64,000 nt of DNA from positions 1-64,000 of the forward strand of contig NZ_JAABNT010000003.1 of the NCBI RefSeq assembly GCF_010667575.1, read 5' to 3'. Below, in pieces: positions 36,017-44,459 of this stretch; position 1 is the stretch's first letter; every line of letters starts with the position of its first letter. Made by a program: the position numbers and the translations under genes. The notes beneath the pieces were generated by a model, which saw nothing but the letters and a program-made list of their open reading frames with translations, was not told the DNA's origin and made no database searches. The stretch comes from Sulfitobacter sediminilitoris. GTDB taxonomy: Bacteria > Pseudomonadota > Alphaproteobacteria > Rhodobacterales > Rhodobacteraceae.

Positions 36017-36604
36017 CGACTTATCGCTTCCGGTTTGGCTGTTGAGCTGAAACTTCGGGGCCATAACGTTGAGGCGATTGTCGACAATGGCCTTGATGCC
36101 ATTTCAATGATCAAAAGGCTCCAACCGGACTGCGCGATCCTAGACATCAACATGCCCGGTGCGAACGGGGCAGAGGTGTTTTTGGAAGCGAAACGATGGT
36201 CTCCCAAGACCCAATTTGCAATCCTCACGGCGCATCCATCGGCCACTCTTTTTGCCAACCTCGTTGAGGCGGGGGTGAACGGTATCTTTCTTAAATCTGA
36301 TGATCCGGCGGAAATCTGTTCTGGCATCGCGCGCGTACTGAAGGGCCAAACGGTTCTGTCACCCTCTGTGATCACCATCGTCACGCCGCAAAGGGATATG
36401 CCTGAGCTGACCAATAGGGAATTGCAGGTGCCACAGGGCATCGCGAAAGGGCTGTCGAATGCCGCGATGGCCGATGACATGGGCATCAGTTCCAAGACCG
36501 TGGACACCCACAGGACTAATTTGATGAAAAAGCTGTCGGTTCATTCGTCGGCGATGCTCCTGATGAAGGCGATCAAGCTGGGCCTGATCTCGGTTGACGG
36601 CTAG
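35972..36604 (+). CDS. LuxR/NarL-type response regulator
   Basis: 210 residues. The receiver has acidic pocket IIADDHRL, phospho-acceptor Asp in CAILDINMPGANG, and KSDD for the Lys. The C-terminal HTH is LTNRELQVPQGIAKGLSNAAMADDMGISSKTVDTHRTNL; the usual EVL in the first helix reads QVP, a mild deviation. ATG 35972 has GGGAG 3 nt upstream. Its first about 45 bp overlap the 5' end of the histidine kinase gene on the other strand, making an unusual divergent pair. Confidence 0.9.
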   Translation: MGQSNQHRFIIADDHRLIASGLAVELKLRGHNVEAIVDNGLDAISMIKRLQPDCAILDINMPGANGAEVFLEAKRWSPKTQFAILTAHPSATLFANLVEAGVNGIFLKSDDPAEICSGIARVLKGQTVLSPSVITIVTPQRDMPELTNRELQVPQGIAKGLSNAAMADDMGISSKTVDTHRTNLMKKLSVHSSAMLLMKAIKLGLISVDG

Positions 36605-36748
36605 AGCAGGCTAAATGTCGCGACGCAAAAGAACCTGTTCTCCTCAACAATCGTAGAGGGCAAATGCAAATTCGCAAATCGGGTAAATACACCAGATGTG
36701 AAAGAGGGGGTGGCGATTGCCACTGACAGTGGAGACTATGATTTGGGC

Positions 36749-36880
36749 TCAGCCATTGCCAAGCGTGATCGTGCCACCGAAGGCCACGCTTATTACCATT
36801 GCCATGATCATGGCGAAGAAAACTCTGGCCTTAGTCCCAGCCGCTTCGATCCAGTCTGGGCCTGATTTTGCCACATCCAC
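36749..36880 (-). CDS. Possible 43-residue membrane microprotein
   Basis: Directly after the stop of the lysine-rich gene, the same frame stays open for 48 codons past the TGA. From a GTG at 36880 it encodes a short hydrophilic start (VDVAKSGPDWIEAAGTKAR) and one hydrophobic helix (VFFAMIMAMVISVAFGGTI). No clear ribosome site is present. It may be a tiny gene, a decayed extension of the upstream gene, or chance. Confidence 0.25.
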   Translation of the reverse strand: MDVAKSGPDWIEAAGTKARVFFAMIMAMVISVAFGGTITLGNG

Positions 36881-36895
36881 GCGCCAGGCAGCCCA

Positions 36896-37441
36896 TCAAT
36901 AGTTCTTTTTCGCCAGATCGAAAAAGCGTGTCACTGCCTTGCCTTCCGCTTTTACGTCCGATGAAAACGCCGTCATATGCGACTTGGCCGTGTTTTTGGC
37001 TGAAACCAGTCCCTTCATCGTGCCAGCTTCGTCACCCTTGGAGGATGCGGCACTCGCTTTCAGTACTTTCAGCTCCTTATCAATCACTTTGACCAACTTC
37101 TTGTAGGCCTTCTCATGCTTTTTCAGCGCCTTCTCAGCGTCCTGAACTGCGCCTCTCGTTTCCTTTTCGAGTTTCGAGAAGGTCGGATAAGGAATCGGTA
37201 CTGGTCCGGCTGGCGATGGGGTTTTTTCAGGATCGGGGATTGTCTTGCAGGCACCATCGAAAGACTTGAAGGTCTTTTCTACCGCTTTCCCAAGAACCTT
37301 TTTCGTTGCATCAAATTCCTTGGCAGCGGTGCTTAGCGCCTTGGTATCCGCAGCGGTGGTCTTGGACTTTGCAACAGCGCTGTCCAGATCCTTGATCTTG
37401 CCGAACAGCTTTCGTTTGGGTTTGGTCGCCTTTATGCCCAT
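36896..37441 (-). CDS. Lysine-rich coiled-coil protein of unknown function with PIPYP motif
   Basis: 181 residues from MGIKATKPKR, very basic and largely helical (SKLEKETRGAVQDAEKALKKHEKAYKKL). In the middle is a proline-rich segment, SPAGPVPIPYPTFS, preceded by one Cys. This resembles the PVPIPYPN-type motif of PAAR-like/DUF4150 proteins, but no other part of that family is visible. No signal peptide. Start 37441 is chosen with AAGGA 13 nt upstream; 37510 is an alternative. No T6SS genes are nearby. Confidence 0.6.
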   Translation of the reverse strand: MGIKATKPKRKLFGKIKDLDSAVAKSKTTAADTKALSTAAKEFDATKKVLGKAVEKTFKSFDGACKTIPDPEKTPSPAGPVPIPYPTFSKLEKETRGAVQDAEKALKKHEKAYKKLVKVIDKELKVLKASAASSKGDEAGTMKGLVSAKNTAKSHMTAFSSDVKAEGKAVTRFFDLAKKNY

Positions 37442-37596
37442 TGTGCCCGCCCATTCCTTGAGAAGGCTCCAATGTACTCCTGAATGAAGCAACCACAAAG
37501 CAAAATGCATCGGCCCGGTGTCGGTGCAGGACGTCCAGTGTTGAGCAACGCAGGGCCAAAGGTGGCGGCACGGTTACTGCCGCTCACCCTGATGCG

Positions 37597-39192
37597 TCAA
37601 AACCCGATGGCTGCCCCGTCCTTGCGTGGGTCCGATCCGCCCGCATACCCCCGCGTACCAAGCCGATGGATCAATTGCGCACCGCCAAAGCCAAAGGCAT
37701 TGTCAGGCGCCTCAAGCGTGATTTGATGGCCAAGCGCGCGGAGTTTCTCGATCGTGTTCGTTGGCAACGTCGTTTCGCAGGCCACGCCCAGACCTTTCGT
37801 CACCCGCCAACGGGGCGCGTCTGCGGCCATCTGAACGTCCTGTCCCCAAAGATGCGTGCGCAGCACCATCTGCACATGCCCTTGCGCCTGCATCGGCCCG
37901 CCCATCACGCCAAAGCTCATCAGGGGACCGGTCGCGCCCATCAGGAAACCTGGGATGATGGTGTGGAAAGGGCGCTTGCGGGGCGCGACATGGTTTTGAT
38001 GACCGGGATCGAGCGAGAATCCAGCACCACGGTTCTGCAAGGCAACGCCTGTTCCCGGCACCACTACACCAGAACCGAACCCGGCATAGTTGGACTGTAT
38101 AAAGGAGACCATCATTCCAGAGGCGTCCGCAGCCGTCAGATAGACGGTCCCACCAGATTTCGGGGCGCCAGCGCCAAAATCCGTCGCCTTGTTAGGGTCA
38201 ATCAGCTTGGCGCGTGAGGCAAGATATCCGTCGTCCAGCAAGTCATCCGTTGTGATCCTGCGCATGTGTTCAAGGTCGGCCACGAAAGCCTCAGCATCGC
38301 TGAGCGCGAGTTTCATCGCCTCGATCTGTAGATGAAACGCCGCCGGATCGTCAGCGTCCAGATCGCGGATATTGGTCTGGCCAAGGATCCCAAGCCCCAT
38401 TAGGGCCGCGATACCCTGACCATTCGGCGGGATTTCGTGAAGCGTGACGTCATCAAAGCGTTTCGAAATGGTCCCGCACCAATCTGCTTCATGCGCAGCA
38501 AGATCTTCGACTGTCAGAGCCGCCCCATGCTGCTTGGCGTAGGCCGCGATTTCCTCTGCAATCTCGCCTTCATAAAAGGCTTTGCCTTTCGTCTCGGCAA
38601 TGCGGGCAAGCGTGCGGGCGTGGCCCGGGCTTGCAAAAAACTCTCCGGCCTTGGGCGTGCTCCCACCTGGCATGAAGGTCTCGGCGAATCCAGGCTGTTT
38701 GCCCAGTTCTTCGCCCGCCCGTGCCCACAAGGTGGCAATCACGGGAGAGACCGGGAAGCCTTTTTCTGCATAGCCAATCGCCGGTTCAAACAACTTGGCG
38801 AAGGGCAATTTACCAAATCTGTCTGACAGGGCCACCCAAGAGGATACCGCGCCCGGAACCGTGACGCTTTCCCAGCCGCGATAGGGCATTTCAGAGTGGC
38901 CGACGAACCGCTCTGCATTCCAGGCCGCCGGAGAACGGCCAGAGGCGTTCAGGCCGTGAAGCTCTGATCCATCCCACAGAATGGCAAAGGCATCCGATCC
39001 GATACCGTTGCCTGTTGGTTCCAGCACGGTCAGCGCAATGGCCGTGGCAAGGGCGGCATCCACAGCGTTACCACCTTGGGCCAACATGCCCAAACCGGCC
39101 TGTGCGGCAAGGGGATGAGACGTGACCACCATGTTTTCCGCCGCTACGGCGGAGCGGCGAGAGGGGTAATGATGATGGGCGCGTAGATCCAT
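37597..39192 (-). CDS. Gamma-glutamyltransferase family protein
   Basis: 531 residues, Ntn-hydrolase. The region that matures into the small subunit starts at TVYLTAADASGMM: the nucleophile Thr is kept, but the following Thr-His of classical enzymes is Val-Tyr. The GGPMQAQGHVQ motif near the C-terminus is conserved. It lacks a signal peptide, suggesting a cytoplasmic enzyme. Such variants often act on gamma-glutamyl or cephalosporin-like amides, not glutathione. It is divergent from the acetamidase gene. Confidence 0.87.
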   Translation of the reverse strand: MDLRAHHHYPSRRSAVAAENMVVTSHPLAAQAGLGMLAQGGNAVDAALATAIALTVLEPTGNGIGSDAFAILWDGSELHGLNASGRSPAAWNAERFVGHSEMPYRGWESVTVPGAVSSWVALSDRFGKLPFAKLFEPAIGYAEKGFPVSPVIATLWARAGEELGKQPGFAETFMPGGSTPKAGEFFASPGHARTLARIAETKGKAFYEGEIAEEIAAYAKQHGAALTVEDLAAHEADWCGTISKRFDDVTLHEIPPNGQGIAALMGLGILGQTNIRDLDADDPAAFHLQIEAMKLALSDAEAFVADLEHMRRITTDDLLDDGYLASRAKLIDPNKATDFGAGAPKSGGTVYLTAADASGMMVSFIQSNYAGFGSGVVVPGTGVALQNRGAGFSLDPGHQNHVAPRKRPFHTIIPGFLMGATGPLMSFGVMGGPMQAQGHVQMVLRTHLWGQDVQMAADAPRWRVTKGLGVACETTLPTNTIEKLRALGHQITLEAPDNAFGFGGAQLIHRLGTRGYAGGSDPRKDGAAIGF

Positions 39193-39314
39193 GAGATTTG
39201 ACCTTTGTTCTGGATTGGCATGAAAGGACCATCATTGCGTAGCCCCGCCAAGGTAAGATTGCGTTATGCCTGTGGTGTGGGGTAACTGCAATGAAACAGC
39301 GAAAGGTCGCACCC

Positions 39315-40250
39315 ATGATCATCGACGCCTCACCCGACACCTGCCATTGGGGGTATTTCGACGCTGGTCGCGCGTCCGTTGCCGAGATCGACAGCGGGGC
39401 TGAGATCACTATCAATACCGTCTCAGGTGCGCCGCAGGTCTTGCCGGAAGAGGGCTATGATGTGCCGCCGGAACTTCTTGCCATCCACGCGGCCGGCCCG
39501 CCGCCGATGCCGGGGCATATCCTGACGGGACCTGTCGCGGTCAAAGGGGCGATGCCGGGAGATGTCTTGCAGATCGATATTATCGAAGCGAGCTTGCGGC
39601 AGGACTGGGGCTACAACGTCATCCGACCTCTGTCCGGCACCTTGCCGCTGGATTTTGACGAAACACATTTGACAATCCTGCCGCTGGACAAGGCGCGCGG
39701 GATCGCCACGCTGCCATGGGGGCTCGAGTTGCCTCTGGCCCCGTTCTTTGGGGTCATGGGTGTCGCACCACCCGCTGAGTGGGGCCGGATATCAACGATT
39801 GAGCCGCGCGCGCATGGTGGCAACATCGACAACAAGGAACTCGTCGCAGGCACGACCCTTTATCTGCCCGTCCATGTCGAAGGGGCGTTGTTTTCCTGCG
39901 GGGACGGGCATGGCGCACAGGGCGATGGAGAGGTCTGCGTCACGGCGATTGAAACGGCGTTGCAGGGCCGCTTCCGTCTGACCCGACGCACGGATCTGGA
40001 TATCACCTATCCACAGGCGGAAACGCCATCGCATCTGATCACGATGGGAATGCATGCCGACCTTGACCAAGCAGTTGAGATTGCCCTGCGCCGAATGATC
40101 ACAGAGGTGGCGCACCGGATCGGGATCAGCCGGGCGGAGGCGTATATGCTGTGTTCATTGGCCGCCGATCTGCGGATCACCCAGACGGTGAACCGTGAAA
40201 AGGGCGTGCATATGATGATCGCCAAAGACCTGTTGCAGTCCTCGACTTAA
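39315..40250 (+). CDS. Acetamidase/formamidase family protein
   Basis: 311 residues of the FmdA/AmdA family. The conserved GPVAVKGAMPGDVLQIDI, the DGHGAQGDGEVCVTAIE motif and the helical C-terminus are present. Members hydrolyse formamide or acetamide to ammonia and the acid. ATG 39315 has AAAGG about 9 nt upstream; the ATG at 39291 has none. Position next to the amide-cleaving GGT homologue suggests scavenging of organic nitrogen; its own substrate is not determined. Converges on hemN with 7 nt between the stops. Confidence 0.88.
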   Translation: MIIDASPDTCHWGYFDAGRASVAEIDSGAEITINTVSGAPQVLPEEGYDVPPELLAIHAAGPPPMPGHILTGPVAVKGAMPGDVLQIDIIEASLRQDWGYNVIRPLSGTLPLDFDETHLTILPLDKARGIATLPWGLELPLAPFFGVMGVAPPAEWGRISTIEPRAHGGNIDNKELVAGTTLYLPVHVEGALFSCGDGHGAQGDGEVCVTAIETALQGRFRLTRRTDLDITYPQAETPSHLITMGMHADLDQAVEIALRRMITEVAHRIGISRAEAYMLCSLAADLRITQTVNREKGVHMMIAKDLLQSST

Positions 40251-40257
40251 CGATCCT

Positions 40258-41610
40258 TCAGGACACCCGCGAAAAGCTGACGTTCTGTAGCGTGAAGGTA
40301 TCAAAGAAATGGGCCAGCCTGCGCACCAAGGGGCGGGCTTCGGGCGACAATGACAATCGTTCAGGTGTTTCGGTGATCAATCCTTGGCATTCCGTACGAA
40401 GTGCTTCCAGTCCAGAGCGAAGCATCGCCTGTTCGGCGTCGCTCAGCGCCAATTCCTTGAAGTTGATCGCATAGTCGCACATCAGCATTTCGATCACCCG
40501 GCTGCGCAAGCGGTCTTCGGCGGTCAGTTGATATCCCCGCGCACCGGCCAGTTCGCCTGCGCGGATCAGCTTGGTGTAGGGGCCGGTTTGGGCCGTGTTC
40601 TGAACGAACCCTCCTTCGAACCGAGATATCGAAGATGCTCCGAGGCCCAGCAAAGTACTGCACCCATCGACGGTATATCCTTGGAAGTTCCGGCGCAGCT
40701 GACCCGCATCAGCGGCAATCGCCATACTGTCTGTCGGCTTGGCGAAATGGTCGATGCCGATGGGCAATAGCCCGTGCGCCCCAAGCATTTCGGTTGCTTT
40801 GTTGAAAAGATCGAACCGCGCCCGGTCATCTGGCAATGCCGCTTCGGGGATCAGCTTTTGGCGCTGTGCCATGTGCGGCACATGGGCATATCCGAACAGC
40901 GCGATGCGGTCGGGGTCCAGCGCACAGACCTGTTCGAGTGTTTTGCCAAAGCCGGTCAGTGACTGGAAAGGCAGGCCATAGACCAGATCAATGTTCAACG
41001 ACGTGATCCCGGCAGCGCGCAACATCTCGACTGCCTCACGTGTCTGTTCAAAGGTTTGTAAGCGACCGATGCAGGACTGGACGACTTCTGCGAAGTCCTG
41101 CACACCGATGCTGGCCCGTGTCATGCCAGCGGCGCGTAGGGCTGCGATTTTGTCCTTGTCGACAAGCGTGGGATCAATCTCGACCGAGAATTCGGTGTCA
41201 TCTTCGAAGGTAAAGACATCATGCAGCGCGGCGGCTAATCGTTCGATCAAATGTGGTGGCAAAATGGTGGGCGTACCGCCGCCCCAGTGCATCTGCTTGA
41301 CGCGCAATTTCCCGGGGAGGTGCTTGGCGATTAACGCCAGTTCGGCTTCAAGCGTGCCGATGTAGTGCTCAACCGGTGCAATACTGCGCACACCCTGCGT
41401 ACGACAGGCGCAAAACCAGCACAGCCGCTCACAAAAAGGGATGTGAAGGTACAACGATATGGGTGCATCCGGATCCAGACCTTCGAGAGCCTTGACCTGA
41501 AACGCTGCCCCGGTGTCGCTGTGAAAAGCGGGGGCAGGGGGGTAACTTGTGTAGCGCGGCAGGCGCTCATCGAATAGGCCGCGGGCCTTGAGGGTATCGA
41601 AACTCAACAT
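40258..41610 (-). CDS. hemN: Oxygen-independent coproporphyrinogen III oxidase HemN
   Basis: 450 residues, the usual HemN length. The radical-SAM cluster motif is CERLCWFC (CxxxCxxC plus extra CR at CACRTQG), followed by GGGTPTIL and the FEVEIDPT-type SVEIDPTLV. It decarboxylates coproporphyrinogen to protoporphyrinogen without O2, serving heme synthesis under oxygen limitation. ATG 41610 starts MLSFDTLKARG; an upstream in-frame ATG at 41775 lies inside ccoS. It is 7 nt downstream of ccoS and therefore probably in the ccoGHIS operon. Confidence 0.94.
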   Translation of the reverse strand: MLSFDTLKARGLFDERLPRYTSYPPAPAFHSDTGAAFQVKALEGLDPDAPISLYLHIPFCERLCWFCACRTQGVRSIAPVEHYIGTLEAELALIAKHLPGKLRVKQMHWGGGTPTILPPHLIERLAAALHDVFTFEDDTEFSVEIDPTLVDKDKIAALRAAGMTRASIGVQDFAEVVQSCIGRLQTFEQTREAVEMLRAAGITSLNIDLVYGLPFQSLTGFGKTLEQVCALDPDRIALFGYAHVPHMAQRQKLIPEAALPDDRARFDLFNKATEMLGAHGLLPIGIDHFAKPTDSMAIAADAGQLRRNFQGYTVDGCSTLLGLGASSISRFEGGFVQNTAQTGPYTKLIRAGELAGARGYQLTAEDRLRSRVIEMLMCDYAINFKELALSDAEQAMLRSGLEALRTECQGLITETPERLSLSPEARPLVRRLAHFFDTFTLQNVSFSRVS

Positions 41611-41617
41611 AGGTCGA

Positions 41618-41809
41618 TCATCCAGCACGGTCTGGATCCTGTCTTTGATCTTGGTCAACTGGGTCTGCCGCGTCGTCGTCCAGCAGGACACGCCACGCCG
41701 CCCCATCCAGATCGTCATATTGATCGGACCGCAGGCTCCACAGGAAGGCGAGGAGGCCAAGACCGCCAAGGGCAAGGGACACCGGTATCAGGATGGCGAG
41801 GATGTTCAT
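41618..41809 (-). CDS. ccoS: cbb3 oxidase maturation protein CcoS
   Basis: 63 residues: one N-terminal membrane helix (ILAILIPVSLALGGLGLLAFLW) then SGQYDDL-like SDQYDDLDGAAWRVL, the CcoS signature. It is required for loading heme b and copper into CcoN. Its start overlaps the ccoI stop by 4 nt. Confidence 0.93.
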   Translation of the reverse strand: MNILAILIPVSLALGGLGLLAFLWSLRSDQYDDLDGAAWRVLLDDDAADPVDQDQRQDPDRAG

Positions 41810-43998
41810 GATCTTGCCTTTCGCGACACCCGCAAAGCATTTAGCAACACAGTGATGGAGGAGGTGGACATCGCGATGGCAGCCAAAAGTGGGGTGACAA
41901 ACCCGGCAAGGGCCAGTGGGATGACGAAGGCATTGTAACCTGCCGCGATGCCGAAGTTTTCAAGGATCCGACGCTTTGCCTTGCGCGAGGTGTCAATAAG
42001 GTCTGGAAGGGGGGCGAGACTTTCGCCCAGCAGCACAACGTCTGATGCGGCACGCGCTGCATCCGCCGCAGCCGCTGGCGCAACCGAGGCGTAGGCGCTG
42101 GCAAGTGCGCCGGTATCGTTGAGACCGTCCCCGACCATCAGCACCTTGTGCCCTTTTTCAGCGAGCGCGTTCAGATAGGTGATCTTGTCCGCCGGGCTTT
42201 GCGCTGCGCGATATTGCGTGATGCCCAGTTGTTGCGCGACGGCTCTTGTTGCTTCTGGGGTGTCTCCGGAAATCAGGTGCAATTCCCGGCCATCGGCCAA
42301 CAAAGTTGTGACCATTTCGGCGGCACCTTTGCGCAGCTCAGCCCGCAAGGTCAGATGCTGGGCAGGCGCGGCCCCGATTTTCAGCCATGCACCCGGCCTG
42401 TCTGTCGGGGGAGCCCCGACAAAATCGGCAGAGCCAAGGCGCACATCCTTGCCGCTCCAGACAGCAGAGAGCCCTTTGCCGGGATGCTCTTTGATAGTGT
42501 TGAGCGTGGCAGGTTGCGCCCCGTTCGCGGAAAGGCCAATCGCGAGTGCGCGGGAAATCGGGTGCGTTGAGCTTTGTGACAGCGCCAGCGCTACGTCGCG
42601 TGCCGCATCGGTCAGACCTTCAAGGGCTTCAACCTCAAGCTGGCCTTCGGTCAGTGTGCCGGTCTTGTCGAAAACGATGACGTCGGTCTCGGCGATCCGC
42701 TCCATTGCGGTCCCGTTTTTAACCAGCAGGCCTTCGCGAAACAGGCGTCCCGCTGCAGCTGTGGATACCGCGGGGACGGCCAAACCCAATGCGCAGGGGC
42801 AGGTGATGATCAAAGTTGCAATCGCGATATTAAGCGCAAGGCGTGCGTCGCCAGCACCAAGAAACCACCCCACGAAAGCCGCGAGTGCCAGCAAATGGAC
42901 AACAGGTGCGTAGACCCGTGCCGCCCTGTCGGCCAAGGCCGTGTATTTGTTGCGCGCTGATTCAGCTGCGTCGATCATCGTAACCATGCGGCGCAGGCTG
43001 GTGTCCGAACCAACAGCCGTTGCACGAATGACCAGCGGACCACTTAAATTGACTTCGCCCGCGTTTACACTGCTCCCCACGTCGGCGGCGACGGGCAGGC
43101 TTTCGCCTGTCAGCAAGGCGCGATCAAGGTTGCTGGTCCCTTCGGTGACGATACCATCGACCGGCACGCGCGCGCCCGGCAACACAACGATGTGATCCCC
43201 GATCTTTGCCTCTGACAGGTTGATGGTCTCGCGTCCCTCAGAAGTCTGGCGTGTGACCCTCGGCACCTCAAGGGCGGCCAGTTCCCGTGCAGCGGACCGC
43301 GCGGTGCTGCGGCAGCGGTGATCAAGGTAGCGGCCACATAACAGAAAAAAGGTCAGAGATAGAGCGGCGTCAAAATAGGCCTCGTGACCCCCTGCGGCAG
43401 TTTCATAAAGCGACATGCCTGACGCAAGGATCAGCGCCAGCGAAATAGGCACATCCATGTTGAGCCGACCTACGCGCAGCGCCGTCCAGGCGTTTCGAAA
43501 GAACGGTTGTCCGGCGTATCCTATGGCTGGCAGCGTGATCGCTGCGGAAATCCAGTGGAAAAGAGTGCGCGTCGCTTCTTCCGCGCCTGACCAGACGGCG
43601 ACGGACATCAGCATTACGTTCATCATCGCAAAACCGGCAATGGCGATCCGCAACAGCAGAGCGCGCCCGGCGGCGTCGCCTGTCTGCCCAAGTGCGTTGG
43701 CGTCCAACAGGCGCGCCTCGAAACCGATACTTCCAAGGTAATCCATCAAGGCTTCGGGCGAGGTCAGCGGCGAATGAGTGATCTGGACCTGTTTGCGGTT
43801 GAGGTTCACACGCGCCTGATAGACGTCATCGCGTGACAGCAACCCCCGTTCGACCGAGGCAATACAAGCAGCGCAGTGAATGCCGGGCAGCGACAGATAA
43901 AGGGTCTCGCCAACCGCGTCAGATGCCTCGCCCCCTGTGGCTGGTGCTGCCAGACAGCCGGGGCAGGCGGCAAAAGTGGGGTTTTCGGCAAGGCTCAC
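41806..43998 (-). CDS. ccoI: Copper-transporting P1B ATPase CcoI (FixI)
   Basis: 730 residues. The N-terminus has CPGC and an HMA domain with GIHCAACIAS. Membrane motif CPC is in ITCPCALGLAVP; phosphorylation Asp in FDKTGTLTEG; the HP motif in SSTHPISRAL; hinge GDGLNDTGAL. It supplies copper to cbb3 oxidase assembly at the membrane. Start overlaps the ccoH stop by 4 nt and its stop overlaps ccoS. Confidence 0.95.
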   Translation of the reverse strand: MSLAENPTFAACPGCLAAPATGGEASDAVGETLYLSLPGIHCAACIASVERGLLSRDDVYQARVNLNRKQVQITHSPLTSPEALMDYLGSIGFEARLLDANALGQTGDAAGRALLLRIAIAGFAMMNVMLMSVAVWSGAEEATRTLFHWISAAITLPAIGYAGQPFFRNAWTALRVGRLNMDVPISLALILASGMSLYETAAGGHEAYFDAALSLTFFLLCGRYLDHRCRSTARSAARELAALEVPRVTRQTSEGRETINLSEAKIGDHIVVLPGARVPVDGIVTEGTSNLDRALLTGESLPVAADVGSSVNAGEVNLSGPLVIRATAVGSDTSLRRMVTMIDAAESARNKYTALADRAARVYAPVVHLLALAAFVGWFLGAGDARLALNIAIATLIITCPCALGLAVPAVSTAAAGRLFREGLLVKNGTAMERIAETDVIVFDKTGTLTEGQLEVEALEGLTDAARDVALALSQSSTHPISRALAIGLSANGAQPATLNTIKEHPGKGLSAVWSGKDVRLGSADFVGAPPTDRPGAWLKIGAAPAQHLTLRAELRKGAAEMVTTLLADGRELHLISGDTPEATRAVAQQLGITQYRAAQSPADKITYLNALAEKGHKVLMVGDGLNDTGALASAYASVAPAAAADAARAASDVVLLGESLAPLPDLIDTSRKAKRRILENFGIAAGYNAFVIPLALAGFVTPLLAAIAMSTSSITVLLNALRVSRKARS

Positions 43999-44459
43999 GA
44001 TGCAGCCTCCTCCACGGTCAGGGGAATGCGGCGGCGAAACGGTGTGCCATCCTCAGCTGTGATCTCAAGCCAGAGTGTCCAATATCCCGGCTCAACGGGG
44101 GCGGCCGCTTTGAGTGCTGTGCCGTCCCATTCAAAAACCGGTTTGATGTCCTCAGCGACATGTGTCGCACGTCCCAACGTTGCATTGATCTGTTCTGGGC
44201 GAACTGGCCTGTTGTCAACATCTGTGATTGCCAGCATCAGCACGTCATTTTCCAGCGTGGTCTCCAGCGTCCACCCCAAGGCATCTTGTGCCGCCCGGTC
44301 CGCATCAAAGCTTTGGCTGGCGACATAGGAATTCTTGGTCACAAGCCCCGGAAAGGTCGAAACGGCCTTAAATGCAAGCGTGAGGTTCACAGCGATGATG
44401 ATACCAAAGCAGCCGCCAAAAATCGCAAGGACGTGCCAGCCGTTCAACGTGCGTTTCAT
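43995..44459 (-). CDS. ccoH: cbb3 assembly protein CcoH (FixH)
   Basis: 154 residues. One membrane helix near the N-terminus (VLAIFGGCFGIIIAVNLTLAF), then KNSYVASQSFDAD, a FixH motif, and an exported beta domain. It helps assemble or stabilise the CcoN-containing complex. 1-nt overlap with ccoG upstream. Confidence 0.92.
   Translation of the reverse strand: MKRTLNGWHVLAIFGGCFGIIIAVNLTLAFKAVSTFPGLVTKNSYVASQSFDADRAAQDALGWTLETTLENDVLMLAITDVDNRPVRPEQINATLGRATHVAEDIKPVFEWDGTALKAAAPVEPGYWTLWLEITAEDGTPFRRRIPLTVEEAAS

Noticed and set aside
36717..36902. 61-codon + strand frame between the regulator and the lysine-rich gene
   Set aside because: No ribosome site, and its hydrophobic pattern is the mirror of the minus-strand microprotein candidate.
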